Shown: positions 10,393-23,956 of the stretch, piece after piece | How positions within the stretch are numbered: position 1 is the stretch's first letter | How the letters are laid out: each line of letters starts with the position of its first letter | Source of the DNA: Diphasiastrum complanatum | Taxonomy: Eukaryota > Streptophyta > Lycopodiopsida > Lycopodiales > Lycopodiaceae | NCBI GenBank assembly: GCA_029204225.1 | Contig: CM055111.1 | Span: 14,813,861 to 14,877,860 of the forward strand | DNA length: 64,000 nucleotides | Direction: 5' to 3' | Position numbers and translations under genes: made by a program | Notes under the pieces: model-generated | What the model saw: only the letters and a program-made list of their open reading frames with translations | Told to the model about the DNA's origin: nothing | The model's database searches: none

Positions 10393-10935
10393 ATGGCTTC
10401 AATCAGCAGCATGAAGAGCAAGATCTGCACAATACTTGATTCTTCAGGGTCTAACTTTCTAGCCTGGAAAGTTAAGACATCATTGATACTCAAGGGCGAA
10501 GGATTATTCCCCAGGGTGGATGGCACACAAGAAATGCCTACGACAACAGGTAAGGAGCTATGCGAATGGAGGGAGAAAAATGACAAGGCAGTAGCCTTGC
10601 TATCATCTTCCATCGAAGATAGTCTCACACTTGACTTGGCTACACTCTCCAAAGCTAAGGAGATGTGGGATGCATTACTCACCAGATTTCAGCCGAAATC
10701 AAGAAGTCAAATCATGATGCTGGAAGATCAACTGACGAATTTGCAGTGGGATGGAAAAGATCTCACTTCTTTTGTAAGAAAGATAAAGGATCTGTTCTTG
10801 TCACTACATAATTCTAGGGCAGAGTACGTTGTGTCAGTTGAGAAGCAGCTCACGTACCTGTTGAGAGCCTTATCCAGATCGTTCCAGACGACAAGAACTC
10901 TGCTCACAAAAGATCCCACCATGAATCTCAAAAAG
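10393..10935 (+). pseudogene. Copia gag (UBN2 type), truncated
   Basis: The frame starts MASISSMKSKICTILDSSGS and continues NFLAWKVKTSLILKGEGLF, then AKEMWDALLTRF, QIMMLEDQLTNLQWDGKDL and VRKIKDLFLSLHN: a good Copia Gag N-terminal domain of about 180 residues. It then breaks off before the zinc knuckle and is joined, out of frame, to RNase H sequence. The Gag frame therefore reads into an artificial tail ending at 11091. The start is supported by the leader and primer sites just upstream. It is related to the gag at 2843-3500. Confidence 0.85.
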
Positions 10936-11206
10936 GCGACAGTTCCTGGGCAAATTGGGCAAAACAAGAAACGAGCCCTTGGTCTTGCAGATGGACAACA
11001 AATCTGCAATACACCTGACGAAAGATCCCGTGTTCCATTCCAGGACAAAGCACATTGCGATCAAGTACCACTTGATCAGGGATCTAGTTGAAAAGAAGAT
11101 ACTGCAGACCACCTTCATCAGAACAAAAGACATGGTTGTTGACATCTTCACCAAAGCCCTGGACAAAGGACTCTTTGAGAGACAGAGAGCAGTCTCGGGA
11201 TCATAA
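10936..11206 (+). pseudogene. Copia RNase H C-terminal end
   Basis: The frame holds the end of Copia RNase H: LQMDNKSAIHLTKDPVF, then SRTKHIAIKYHLIRDLVE and DIFTKALDKGLF. The Asp of MDNKSAI is a conserved RNase H residue. It follows gag directly, so protease, integrase and RT have been removed by one deletion of several kilobases. The two parts are in different frames and no fusion protein would be made. Confidence 0.88.
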
Positions 11207-11600
11207 AGCTATCATGCTTTGAGAGGGAACTGAAGAAATGAAATGTTTCTAACTACAAAGCCTTGCTAGCTTTTAGCCCTCGGTCTGACGAAGATGTTCA
11301 CGAATACGAAAGTCGGGAGACACGAAGCACGAAAAGTTTCACGAACTCGAAATTCAAAGAAAACGAAGACGAACAATTCGTGAACTCGAAAGTCAAAGTA
11401 GACGAAGACGAACGGTTCGAGAACACAAAAGATTCATGAATGAGAATCTTTTGCGGTCTGGCACAAGAATCTTTTGTGGTCCAGTACGAGAGAGAAGGCA
11501 AACGACCAAAACAAAACCTTCTCTTGCCCTCCACGCTTCAGAGAGTACCAACGAGATCACACAAGTACCCAAGAGTACAGATATCTGATCTGATGGCATG
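11207..11600 (+). mobile_element. Polypurine tract and probable 3' LTR start
   Basis: After the RNase H stop there is a purine-rich run GAGAGGGAACTGAAGAAATG near 11220-11239, the expected plus-strand primer site. A CGAA-rich block follows (11285-11440, repeated ACGAA and TCGAA words). This fits a 3' LTR of the CGAA-rich Copia type. I cannot fix its end. Confidence 0.45.
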
Positions 11601-12529
11601 ATGTCAACAAATACATTTTAGGTCGTGGCTAATCTGCCACTCTTGTATTTCTCTGATTAGTTGTAGATGCTTAATCACTCTAATCTTAGATTTACATAGA
11701 GCGGCTATACTTACTGGATGATACTTGACATATAGATCAATAGTACACATACAGTGTAATGTAGTAGTCTGATGCAAGTAAGCAATCAAGACGAAATACA
11801 GAATACATGTCCGCCTGTGTGCGAAGACAATTCTGTCTATCGCTACACTAGTTCTCTGTAGCGATGGATAGCTAGCATGTATTGCTGAATCATTCAAAAC
11901 CAAATGATAGTGATGCCCTACTAAATGATAGCAATGGAAAACTATACAACACTTAATGATAGTGATTTCACTTCCTATCAATGATTCTGGCCAATGATGA
12001 TAGTCGTGATGTGGATAGTAGTATTGCTAGCAGTGATGGATAGCATACTTCATTTATTTGTAAATCCAACAGATTTGCTTATACTAGCAGTGATGCATAA
12101 TATAGATACTATTGCTTGTCATTTCTTTGATAATAGCAGATCCACAGCAAGAAAAGATATGTTAAGAAAAGACTTATCGGTGCAATTGTAGGTTTGTCTC
12201 CACTCGTTGGAATGTGGGCATTGGTGATCTACAACTTGTTTTGCCAGAAGGAGAAGGAGCGAAGAGAAGAGAAGAGAAGAGAAGAGAGAAAGAGTGTGGG
12301 AGAGAGAAGAAGAATCTTGCCTCCTTCAAATAGGTGAGTTCCATCCAAACTAGTGTAGGAGAAGCAACTGACCGTGGCCGTAGGATGGAATGCAGACAAT
12401 CTCGACCATTGAGGTAGTATTAAATGTACTTGGAGGTTTAAAAATTTCCCACCAAAAACAATAGAGGGCCATATGGCTTGTAAAGCAATGCACACCAAAT
12501 GGAGTAAAGTAACATTGGGTACCATTCAT
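11601..12529. other. No gene; short imperfect repeats
   Basis: No coding similarity is seen. Between about 11855 and 12050 variants of ATGATAGCAATG and GTGATGGATAGC recur many times on the plus strand. A GAAGAGAAGAGAA tract lies at about 12253-12310. Confidence 0.5.
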
Positions 12530-12709
<180 letters not shown>

Positions 12710-13615
12710 CCTATTTGGGTGAGCTTGCTCAAGCTTATCAACATTTGGAAGGTTCTAGATCTATTCTAGACAATAGACTTCAATGCACCTAAATCAACCA
12801 ATAGGAATAGGTCCATATGCAATCTTATCAACATGCCTAACTTGCTAGAAATAATAAATCAACTATTCTTAGACCTTATTGACAATATATAGTTATCTCT
12901 AAGTTTAAAATGCATATTGGCCAAAATTGCCATTTTAATTAGACATAAAAAAACTCAACTAGTTGACAATTTCACAATCATGACAGTCCTTGCACATTTA
13001 ACTTTGAATGCATATATACATGTTGAACTAATATTTTAGATATAGATTTTTCTCCTGATGATGTTTTGAGATCCATAATTCTAGCCTTTCAGTAAGATCA
13101 AAATGATAGTTTTGTCTTCTTGCTTTTTCATTGAAGAGAAGCACACAGTCGACTGAGGAGCACGGTTTTCTTGATGGCACCATTTGTTATGTGTAGAAAG
13201 CTAGCTTGTTGAGAATCTGTGTAAACAAAATTTTGAACATTGAGCTTTTTGGCGCTATGGGTTAACTCTAGTTAACTAGTAAACCATGATTTGACAAGGT
13301 ATTCTCATTAAAGTTGTCTCAATTTTTACTCATTGTAACTCTGCATAGCCTTCTGACACATCCATTTTGAATTTGGTTCGGTCCCTTTGGGCAGTGGTGA
13401 GTTGGAAGGAAGGGCCTCAACATCCAATAGGATTTCCACATGCTGCTCGACGAAACGTTTATTTATTAAAACAACTTTTTATTTCTTTTAATTTGTGACA
13501 AGCTACGTAACGTAGAAGCCTGATACCAGTGGTTCTATTTGTCCACATGGCAACACAAATGAGAAAAAAAAAAAGGCCTTCTTTTAGAAAGGCCCTCTTC
13601 AGGCCCATATTTTCT
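12710..13615. other. No recognisable gene
   Basis: AT-rich DNA without coding similarity on either strand. A poly(A) run at about 13563-13574 is followed by AAGGCCTTC and GGCCC words; a similar GGCCCTCT...TATTTTCTCTAATG stretch occurs near 45543-45576. Confidence 0.4.
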
Positions 13616-14381
13616 CTAATGCATTAATTTTGGCTCTGCATGGAGCTCGAGTTCTAATCAACAATATCTAAGCTTTATTAAGTGCAATAATCATGAAAGT
13701 ATGTACTTATGATGAGGATCAATGAGGTCCAACCTTATGATGACACCTAGAGACAAAAATAACTAGCTAGCTTTTATCACTTTTCACAACTATATCGTCT
13801 GAATGCAACTACTAATAATTAGCTCATTAAGATTTAAAGTTTTGTTATACCTTCTGTCTCTATCATAAAGTATTTAAAATTGAATTTTGGAGTTGCCATT
13901 GACAATCAACCCTTAATAATAATAGAATCTAAATGAAGAATATCTATTTTAGTCCACATGTTTGGGACTTTTGTATAGGAGTGATAAAGATGATGTATGC
14001 ATTCTACCACTATGACTTTTGAATATTCAATTTCTCACTTTCATTCAACCTTAAGTGCATTGCCTAGGTATTGACAACATAGATCATAGACTAATAGTTA
14101 GATAATCATCAAGAAAAAATTTCCACACGACAAGTTATAGGGTGTGCAAACAAAAAACATGGGACCCAAATCCTTATGAATATTCTGTAGGTGATGTCTT
14201 TACGTAGAATAAAGTCATGCCATTTGGCGAATTTAGCAGATTTTGAACCCTTGCTAGACGTAACAACCTTTAAAAAGACAACTCAAAATTTAAATAAATA
14301 AAAAATGATTGTATGTGTTAGACTTAAACAATGTCATGTTTGTTGACAAATTTTACTAGCTTGTTGTCAAGTTGGTACCAC
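13616..14381 (+). repeat. Duplicated block, copy A
   Basis: This non-coding DNA aligns by eye with 23957-24636, in the same orientation. It starts at ATTTTGGCTCTGCATGGAGC and ends at TTGTTGTCAAGTTGG. Copy A holds about 95 bases (about 13745-13840) that copy B lacks. Both copies lie upstream of germin-like sequence, so they seem to be parts of one duplicated segment. Confidence 0.85.
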
Positions 14382-15424
14382 TCATGGATTATAGCTTGAT
14401 TCTCAAATATTCCTCATCGTGTCTGTGACATGATTGAGTGTATGCTCTCCATGGACTTGTTACAAAGTCAATTATATCATCTGTACCTTTCAAAAGTAAA
14501 AGGATCAATGTCTTAGATAAGTTTGGATTGGAGTCCACTTTTCAAGTGTAAAATATTGCCTAGCTTTTAAAGTTGAAGGAACAAAGAGGCCTACAAGAAA
14601 TCACCTACAATGAGAAAGAGGAACGAATCCCCCCATATCCAAAAAAAATAAAAGGGAGTGAGCAATGGCATTTCTAAACTGGAATTTAAAATTGGCTAGC
14701 TTTGAATGTTGAAAGAACAAAAAATCTAAGAAAATGCAAAAATTAGCTACATTGAGAAAGAGAGAGATATCCTCCCTACCTCCAGAGGGAAAGGAAAGGG
14801 AGTCTCATCTAAATATTATTCTTTTTACTAGATTAGCCTCATATTAAAATTGAGAGAGAATGCTCGAAATGTGGCATCTTCTTAAAATTTTATATAGATT
14901 TATTATTTGATAAAGACCTGCATGGATATTATTCCAAACATGTCGTAGAGATACCTCGTAGAATAAACAATATCTAAACTAGTGTCAAACTAGTAAATTC
15001 TAACCTCCAATAATCAACTCTCTCTTTTTTATTTCCAGAAAGTGTCGATTCCATAGTTCTCAAGAAATTGTTGAGAATCTTTGGAACATGTGAATGGTTG
15101 ACATAATTAGTTTCCAGTTTGCAGAGGTGGAAAACTATGCAAAATATCTAGCCATGTGTTTTCCCTAACAGGGCTCCACATATGGTCACAACTACTATTC
15201 ATGGCTTATTTGACATAAATGTCCTGGCCCATTTCATAACCCAAAACTAGAATGAGAAAAGCATAAAGGTTTTTCCAAAATCAGAATAATCCTAGTTTCT
15301 GTGCCAATCAATGCACTTTAGAAAAATGCCTTTTGACATTATCCAACCCATGAGATCACAACGAATCTAACTTGGGAAAGTGAAATGAACATGGAATGAT
15401 AACATAACTTCTCATGGACACATC
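14382..15424. other. No recognisable gene
   Basis: AT-rich unique-looking DNA between the duplicated block and the germin-like copy. No coding similarity is seen. It may contain distal promoter sequence of the germin-like gene. Confidence 0.4.
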
Positions 15425-15432
15425 TATATAAG
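15425..15432 (+). promoter_or_regulatory. Candidate TATA box of germin-like gene
   Basis: TATATAAG is followed within ten bases by the CT tract and about 430 bases later by the germin-like start codon. The spacing would put transcription start inside the pyrimidine tract, a common plant arrangement. No other support. Confidence 0.35.
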
Positions 15433-15436
15433 CAAG

Positions 15437-15628
<192 letters not shown>

Positions 15629-15858
15629 GCAACCAACTTTCTACTTTTCTTCCTTAGACAAAGCACAATAGCTAGACAACTAGGAGAGGTTGCTGAAATA
15701 CTACACTACTATTGTCTTTTCATTCTGAAGACATTGTGTAGAACTCTTTTCTTTGTATCACACCCGACTTTTTCAATTTCTTACACTGACCTGATTTTGT
15801 AACATCGTCTTCTTGGAATCACATAATTGGAGTTTCAAAGGACATAAGTCAATAAAAT

Positions 15859-16412
15859 ATGCTTCTTGCAATGCTGATATCTCTTTTAGTCCGAGCTATG
15901 ATCGTCCATGGCTCAAATCCAGAGCTAACAACTGATTTTGTAAGTACTGATGTCAAAACTTTGGATGACAATTTGTTCACTTTTACTGGTTTTCGTGAAG
16001 GGCTCTCTACTGGCCCTGGAGAAACTGCTAAAAATCCGCTTTTGTATCAGATTTTCTAGCATTACAAGGGCTGGGTATCTCTTATGCATTGATGCATTTC
16101 CAGCCAGGAGGTATTCTTGCACTTCACTTCCATCCTCGAGGTTCTAAGCTGATTTATGTCATCCAAGGAACTCTTACTGTAGGCTTCATAGACTCCAAAG
16201 ACAAGCTCTTCAATCAAACATTGCAAGCAAATGATGTCTTTGTGGTTCCTTGTGGTATGCTTCACTTTATAGTGAACTTGGGCCCTCAAAAAGAGGTGAA
16301 GGTTATATTCTCCTTCAGTAGTGCAAACCCGGGGATAGTTAACATTTCCAGCAAGTTGCTCCTCTCATACATGCCTCAACTAGTTCCTCAATAGCCCCTT
16401 AACGTGGTTTGA
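15859..16412 (+). pseudogene. Germin-like protein pseudogene, copy A
   Basis: Germin-like proteins are secreted cupins that bind manganese; some have oxalate oxidase or superoxide dismutase activity. The start at 15859 gives a signal-peptide-like MLLAMLISLLVRAMIVHG, followed by a short mature N-terminus. A frameshift at about 16040-16060 ends the first frame at 16059. The cupin continues in the next frame with GISYALMHFQPGG, HFHPRGSKLIYVIQG (box 1) and DVFVVPCGMLHFIVN (box 2). Box 1 has Lys where germins have the metal-binding Glu. Box 2 has PCG where PRG is usual. The frame stops at TAG (16392-16394) where copy B has CAG, six codons before the shared stop at 16412. About 177 residues compare with the usual 200-220. 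It is probably non-functional. Confidence 0.85.
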
Positions 16413-16548
16413 GCCTTGAGCATGAAGTTTACTAGTTGGAATTTTCGTACATCAAAACATCATGTCAGAAATTTTTGTCAAAGCAACACTAAGCTTAGAG
16501 CTACTACTTAGCTTGTTTTGTAGAGTATTGGACACCTCAGCCACTCCC

Positions 16549-16556
16549 TATAAAAG
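16549..16556 (+). promoter_or_regulatory. LTR TATA box
   Basis: TATAAAAG in CCCTATAAAAGGAG is conserved in the 3' LTR at 21088-21095, where the retroelement promoter (U3/R border) is expected. Confidence 0.6.
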
Positions 16557-16726
16557 GAGCAACTCGCCCCTCTCCCTCAATATTCATCTCCTATTCATTT
16601 TTGTTTTGCCTCTTGCTCTTGCTTCTATGTGTGTAGGTGCTTGGAAGAAAACTTGGAGCTATGGCTTGAGGAGGATCTATCAAGCTTGGATTGGAGCCAT
16701 TTTTGGAACCATTTTGGAACCACTTA

Positions 16727-16961
<235 letters not shown>

Positions 16962-17691
16962 CTTTCACACCATCCATAAGACTGAAGGTCATGCATGCCA
17001 CACCATTCATAACTTGACGGCCTTGCATGTCACACCATCCATGACTTGATGGCCTTGCATGTCACACCATCCATAGCTTAATGGTCATGCATGTCTGATT
17101 TGGAAGTTGCATGTTTGATTGGAACTTGCATGTCTGATTTGGGAGCTTGATTTTCTGATTTGGAAACTTGCATGTATGATTTGAAGCTCGCATGTCATAC
17201 CATCCCTAGCCTAAGGACTTTGCATGTTGGAATTGAAGCTTGCATGTCAGATTTGATTCATGCATGTCATGCCATCTAATGTCGAATGCCTATGCATGCT
17301 TTTCTTTTCTTGGTCAGTAAGATTTTGCATGTCATAAGAAACCACTTTTCTTGGTATGAAATTCTTTAAGATCCAAAATTTGTTAGCATCTGGTTGATGT
17401 AAAGATTCAAGAATCCATCTTCCCAAACCACTGTATATGTATTTGGCCTTGGGCCATTTGATCTTGCATAATTTAAAAGAAAATCCTTTTTTTTGGGGGG
17501 AGTCCCCATCTTGACCCCTCAGCAAGTCTCATGAATGAATGCTTTTGTGATTGAATGTTGAATTTCTTCACTAAGCTTTGAGTTCTTTTTGGTTCTATTC
17601 AACAGTGTTTTGTTGATTTGTTCTTTTCAAGTCACAACATTTACAGTCATGCCTTTAGAAATTAGGAGACCTTCACTTCAAGTTCACAGTT

Positions 17692-17703
17692 TGGTATCAG
17701 AGC
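17692..17703 (+). other. Primer-binding site of G1
   Basis: Exact TGGTATCAGAGC three bases after the LTR end. It shows the element runs on the plus strand. Confidence 0.9.
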
Positions 17704-18064
17704 CAAGGTCTACTATTTTTTTTTCTTTGTGAAATTGATGTGAAGGCCTTGTGTATTCATTCTTGAGACAAATGCCAATACACAGGACATTGTATGTTTG
17801 CTTTTGAATAGATTTCCCTTCCGCTCGAATTTTCTTCATCTTACAAGATCTCTTTAATATTAGAGCTAATAGACTCCATTTGGGGGATCCTCGAGAATTG
17901 AATCTCCAACTTGCTTTCTATTTTAGAGACAATACTTTGTTAATTCGAGCTTCTATCTTTCTTTTTGGAGAATGGCATTTCTCTGAATCACAAGTCTATT
18001 TGTACTTTTTGCCTTGAGTTTGTGTGTTTCAGGTTAAATCAAAAAAAAAAAACTCCAATCAAAG

Positions 18065-18879
18065 ATGGATAGCTCCTCACAAGGATCTTCAAGCTCCTCT
18101 TCATCTATGTCGTCATCACCTCATGTTTTCTCCAAGTCAACTTCCTCTACTCGATCTAGGAAAAGGAGGTTTGTTAAGATTGATAATAAACTTTTTAAGT
18201 TTTCTAAGTTGAGATAGTAGCAATGAAGAGAGTTTGCTTGCTTGGATTCGAAATCTTGATACTTGAGAAAAGTAGATATTCAAATCATTCCAAGATTCAA
18301 TTTGCAACGTTACAACTAGATAAGTATGCATCACTATGGTGGGCAGCTATGAAATCTAATTATGAAGCTGCAACCACATGGCATAGCTTTAGAAAAACAA
18401 ATTAAAGCCCACTTTTTGCCAAAAGAATATAAGAAAGATACTTTAGCTGCTTGGGACATCTTTAGACAAAAGCAAATTGAGAAAGTCGTTGAGTATGTTA
18501 AGAGATTTTGGGAGTTGTTTTTAAAAGTTCAGACTTTGCATTCCATTTCCAAGATAGAACAGAAAAGGAAGTTCTATTCGGGTTGCATAGAAGTATACTA
18601 TATGGCTTAGATCTAGTACAAGTTGATACTTTAGAACAAGTCATATACTATGCTACCAGAATTGAGTTGCAGGATAGTCATCGAAATGGAGGTGGGATCA
18701 AAAGGAAGGAATCTCCCACAACTCAAATTCCAAAAGAAAAGACTCAACACCTTTCCAAAGAACAAATGCAGGCCTATCGCAAGGAAGGAAGATGCTTCAA
18801 GTGTGGGGAAAAAGAACACCTTTTCTTCAAATGTCCACTCAAAGATGCCAAAGCTTCAAGTGCAAACAAAGGGAAGTAG
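18065..18879 (+). pseudogene. Gypsy gag of G1
   Basis: The ATG at 18065 begins a Ser-rich N-terminus (MDSSSQGSSSSSSSMSSSP), matched by the reverse copy up to 36131. The capsid part is broken by stops and frameshifts between 18210 and 18510. The last frame (18508-18879) contains YATRIELQDS and the zinc knuckle CFKCGEKEHLFFKC, a C-x2-C-x4-H-x4-C nucleic-acid-binding motif. The ordinary product would be the particle protein. Confidence 0.85.
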
Positions 18880-19287
18880 GTGGCCGTACAATGCATTGAA
18901 GATACTCAAACCCATGATCTTCTCAAAACATGGGGACAAGTCCATAACAAACTCTGTCTAATTCTCTTTGATGTAGGCTCCTCTCATAATTTCATCTCTT
19001 TTAAGCTTGCACAAGAGATAGGAGTTGGTTCTTTTTCCGAATCTATGCTTAAGGCTAAAGGTACTTTTGTTGATGGTGATGCAAACATTTATCCCTTAAT
19101 TGGAAAACTTAAGCTCCAAATCTCCGACTACTATGAACCTATAGAATTCATGGTAGGTCCTTTGCACGGAGTAGATGTAATCTTAGGCATGCCTTGGCAC
19201 AAAATGCGCAATCCTCTGGTGGACTACAATAAGCATTTGATTTCATGGAAGCACAAAGGTAAAGATGTTAGTGTGCATGCAGGATAG
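18880..19287 (+). pseudogene. Gypsy aspartic protease of G1
   Basis: A retropepsin-like domain of 135 codons: FDVGSSHNFISFKLAQEIG carries the catalytic Asp in D-V-G, where most have D-S-G or D-T-G (the reverse copy has D-A-G). VDVILGMPWHKM and the downstream DYNKHLISW complete the fold. It normally matures the polyprotein. The frame stops at 19285-19287, just before the RT frame. Confidence 0.88.
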
Positions 19288-19305
19288 AGTGGCGAAACAA
19301 TTCCT

Positions 19306-20145
19306 TTGGTAAGCCATATTCAAGTATCAAAAGTACTAAAGAAAGTAGTATTTTCTTACTTGTTGTTTGTTCAAAGAATGGATGATGATGATGTTGATGG
19401 AAATGCACATTCTTTGGACAATAATAGAAAAGACTTTTTATTAAAGTATTCTTCTTGTTTTTTGGATGAGTTACCAAAGTCCTTACCCCTTGAAAGACCT
19501 GAAGATCATATGATAGACATTATTCTTGGAAGTTCCATATCCAATAGACCTCCCTATAGGGTAAGCCATTCTCAACAAGAAGAAATTTCCAAGAAAATTA
19601 ATGACTTGTTAGAGAAAGGCCTTATAAAACCCAGTAACTCCCCTTATTGCTCTCCTATACTTCTGGTACAAAAGAAAGATGGGAGTTTTAAGATGCGTGT
19701 GGACTATCATGCTCTAAACAAGATTATAGTTAAGAATCGTTTTCCTATTCCAAGAATAGATGACATTATGGATAGGATAGATGGATCTTGTATATTTAGT
19801 AGAATTGATTTGACAAGTGGATACCACCAAATCCGAGTAGCACCTGAAGATGTCCATAAAACTGCTTTCAAGACAAATTATGGCCTTTATGAATTTTTAG
19901 TGGTACCATTTGGTCTTACTAATGCTCCAGCAACATTCAATAGAATGATGGAATGAGTCTTTTGACCCCACAGATGTTTTGTAGGAACATTGTTTGATGA
20001 TATCTTAGTCTTCAATGCAAATGAAGAAGAACATAAAAGACATCTAGATATCGTCTTTAGAACCCTACAAGAAAACTCACTTCTCATAAAAGCCAAGAAA
20101 AACGAATTCTTCCTAGAAAAGATACATTTTCTAGGACATATACCT
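19306..20145 (+). pseudogene. Gypsy reverse transcriptase of G1, truncated
   Basis: RT motifs are in order: [75 protein letters not shown] (motif A with Asp) and [23 protein letters not shown] at about 19953 ends the first frame. The reverse copy has CGA (Arg) there, so it is a CpG-to-TpG change. The second frame continues LFDDILVFNANEEEHKRHL (motif C, FDD) and FLEKIHFLGHI. Just after that the thumb, RNase H and integrase are absent, and the sequence goes to a polypurine tract and LTR within about 110 bases. Confidence 0.92.
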
Positions 20146-20245
20146 CAACATGCAAGATGGATGAGAGAAGAATTCTTCCAAGAATATCCAGAAATTTTAC
20201 ATGTTTATTTGAGAAATGTCCATTGAGGACAACGCTTAATGCGTC

Positions 20246-20252
20246 GGAGGGG
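20246..20252 (+). other. Polypurine tract of G1
   Basis: GGAGGGG lies immediately before the TGTAAAATTG that begins the 3' LTR. The reverse copy has the matching CCCCT at 34196. It primes plus-strand DNA synthesis. Confidence 0.7.
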
Positions 20253-21087
20253 TGTAAAATTGTATAGACCAAATTGACCAAAAAATAAACGCTATCCAAT
20301 CTCCATTCTTTTTATATGAAACATCTTTTGGACTATTAGAGCTTATTACTCTAAGTGATGAAATATGCGTGCAGGTATCATTACTTGAAGACAAGAAATG
20401 AAATTGTAGATCAATGCTAACAGTTTGATGTGTAGGTTCTAGAAATAGAATCTAATGATGAACCATTTTATGATATGACTCCTAACCTTTTCTTAAGGGT
20501 TTGTATAGGTACTAAGAAGAGTACCTAAAGAATGAACTAAAGAAGCTTCTTAAAGCTTGAAGATGGTACCTGAAGAAGGCTTTCTCTAAAGTCTTTAAAG
20601 AAGCTTCAATCGAGTCTATAAATATTTGGAGAAGAAACCAAAGCACTTATCACCCTTTGTGTCACACTCCACTGTGATTGGGGATGGGCAACCCCTAGGA
20701 AAAAGGGCCTAGGAATTGATGAAAATTATGCAAGATAAGATGGACATATACAAAGCCTTTCCCATGTCATGAAAAACACTTGGGGTGAATCCCAATGTCA
20801 TAAACTAAGAAAAATTCAACTTGAAAGTGGCTAACATTAAATGTTAAGCTACCTACCTTCCATCCTTATCAATATGTAAATTACCTACTTTGTCACATGG
20901 CTTGTAAGCCATAAGACACCTAGGAAAATGCACCCTCCTACTCCACCCCTTTTGCTTAAACTAGTTGATAAACACCCTCTCACACCTATACACCTCACCC
21001 TCTCACTTTACTTCTCCTAGAGTCTCCCTTACACCTCTCACACTCATTTTGGACACCTCAGCCACTCCCTCAAAGCTACACATTCCC

Positions 21088-21095
21088 TATAAAAG
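21088..21095 (+). promoter_or_regulatory. LTR TATA box
   Basis: TATAAAAG within CCCTATAAAAGGAG, conserved with 16549-16556. Confidence 0.6.
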
Positions 21096-21279
21096 GAGTA
21101 ACTCGCCTCTCTCCCTCATTATTCATCTCCTTTTCATTTTTGTTTTGCCTCTTGCTCTTGCTTCTATGTGTGTAGGTATTTGGAAGAAAGCTTGGAGCTA
21201 TGGCTTGAGGAGGATCTATCAAGCTTGGATTGGAACCACTTTGGAACCACTTACACAGACACTCACTTTCTCTTACCTT

Positions 21280-21283
<4 letters not shown>

Positions 21284-21324
<41 letters not shown>

Positions 21325-21359
21325 CCTCCCTCCCTCCCTCCCTCCCTCCCTCCCTCCCT

Positions 21360-21408
<49 letters not shown>
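21284..21408. repeat. Compound (AT)n(CCCT)n(CT)n microsatellite
   Basis: About 19 AT units, about 11 CCCT units and about 21 CT units in direct succession. The 5' LTR has only CA and CT repeats here, so the two LTRs have diverged most in this tract. Confidence 0.97.
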
Positions 21409-21411
<3 letters not shown>

Positions 21412-22129
21412 TCTAAAACTTTCATACCATCCATAAGACTGAAGGTCATGCATGTCACACCATCCATGACTTGATGGCCTTGCATGTCACACCATCCATG
21501 ACTTGATGGCCTTGCATGTCACACCATCCATAGCTTAATGGTCATGCATGTTTTATTTGGAAGTTGCATGTCTGATTGGAACTTGCATGTCTGATTTGGG
21601 AACTTGCCTGTATGATTTGAAGCTTGCATGTCATACCATCCCTAGCCTAAAGACTTTGCATGTTAGAATTGAAGCTTGCATGTCAGATTTGATTCATGAT
21701 ATCATGCCATCTAATGTCGAATGCCTATGCATGCTTTTTTTTTTCTTGGTCAGTAAGCTTTTGCATGTCATAAGAAATCACTTTTCTTGGTATGAGATTC
21801 TTTAAGATCCAAAATTTGTTAACGTCTGGTTGATGTAAAGATTCAAGAATCCATTTTCCCAAACCACTGTATTTGTATTTGGCCTTGGGCCATTTGATCT
21901 TGGATAATTTAAAAGAAAATCCTTTAGGGGGGAGGGGGAGGGGCATCTTGACCCCTCAGCAAGTCTCATGAATGAATGCTTTTGTAATTGAATGTTGAAT
22001 TTCTTCACTAAGCTTTGAGTTCTTTTTGGTTCTATTCAACAGTTTTTTGTTGATTTGTTCTTTTTAAGTCACAACATTTAAAGTCAGGACTTTAGAAATT
22101 AGGAGACCTTCACTTCAAGTTCACAAAAG

Positions 22130-22870
22130 GGTACTTGTATCATCTAAAGGTACGCCTAGCGACAGATCAAGCATAGCAAGCTCATGAATCTACAAACGTT
22201 CTATGGCATAGAACACTATGCCACATGAACCCAATGGCATTATATCAGGCAGGCCATCATGGAGCTATCACAGGAGTAAGCATCACAAATGCAATGAACT
22301 CAACAACCTGTGATGCGTGCATGAAAGGGAAGATGTCTTGTACTCCCTTCACCAGTGACTCCTTTAGAACAACAGAGATTTCAAGGCACCAAGAGTGTTA
22401 TGGGCTGAAGCAGTAGCTACAGTCGCCTACATCCAGAATAGGATCGGCAAATCAGGTGTTCCTCACACAACACCACATGAACTATGGTGGGGTACAAGCC
22501 CAATCTGACACACATTCGGATCTTTGGCTGTGCAGCTTATGCACATGTTTTAGACAAGCTTCGAAAGAAGCTCGATGAGAAAGCCGAACAAGGATATCTC
22601 GTTAGGTATGACCAATTATTCGTCATACTACAAAATCTACATGCCAGAGACGAATCAAGTGAAGACATTTAGAGATGTCAAGTTTGATGAAACCAAAACA
22701 ATGGCCAATGATGATTCTGTCAGCTATGAAGTCTTAGGAAAGTAGTACTATGATCTACCAACCATGACAGAGGGAGCAAAACCCAAACACTCAGACGAAG
22801 ATGTTTGAATTCCACATTAGATGAGTGATGAATCAGGCGAAGAAAGGACAACAAGCCTGCCTATAGCTAG
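22130..22870 (+). pseudogene. Copia pre-integrase and integrase ends
   Basis: From about 22190 the plus strand shows LWHRTLCHMNPMALYQAG, the GAG-pre-integrase motif, then TTCDACMKGKMSC, the start of the integrase zinc region. The frame then jumps, out of frame, to sequence that follows the catalytic core (WAEAVATVAYIQNRIGKSG, PHELWWG, IRIFGCAAYAHV, DKLRKKLDEKAEQGYLV) and a YMPETNQVKTFRDVKFDE segment. The DDE core is missing, as in the element at 775-1590. The remnant fades by about 22870. Confidence 0.85.

Positions 22871-23956
<1,086 letters not shown>

Larger units (their letters stand above)
20253..22125 (+). mobile_element. 3' LTR of Gypsy element G1, full length
   Basis: The 1,873-bp LTR begins TGTAAAATTG and ends GTTCACA. 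It contains a TATA box at 21088, a compound microsatellite at 21284-21408 and repeated GCATGTCACACCATCC words (21440-21530) that are also in the 5' LTR. The first part (to about 21060) matches the reverse copy at 33343-34195. Apparent reading frames inside it are not coding for any known protein. Confidence 0.85.

Noticed and set aside
10393-11091. Gag-RNase H read as a functional fusion protein
   Set aside because: The two parts are in different frames, so the gag frame ends in an artificial tail.
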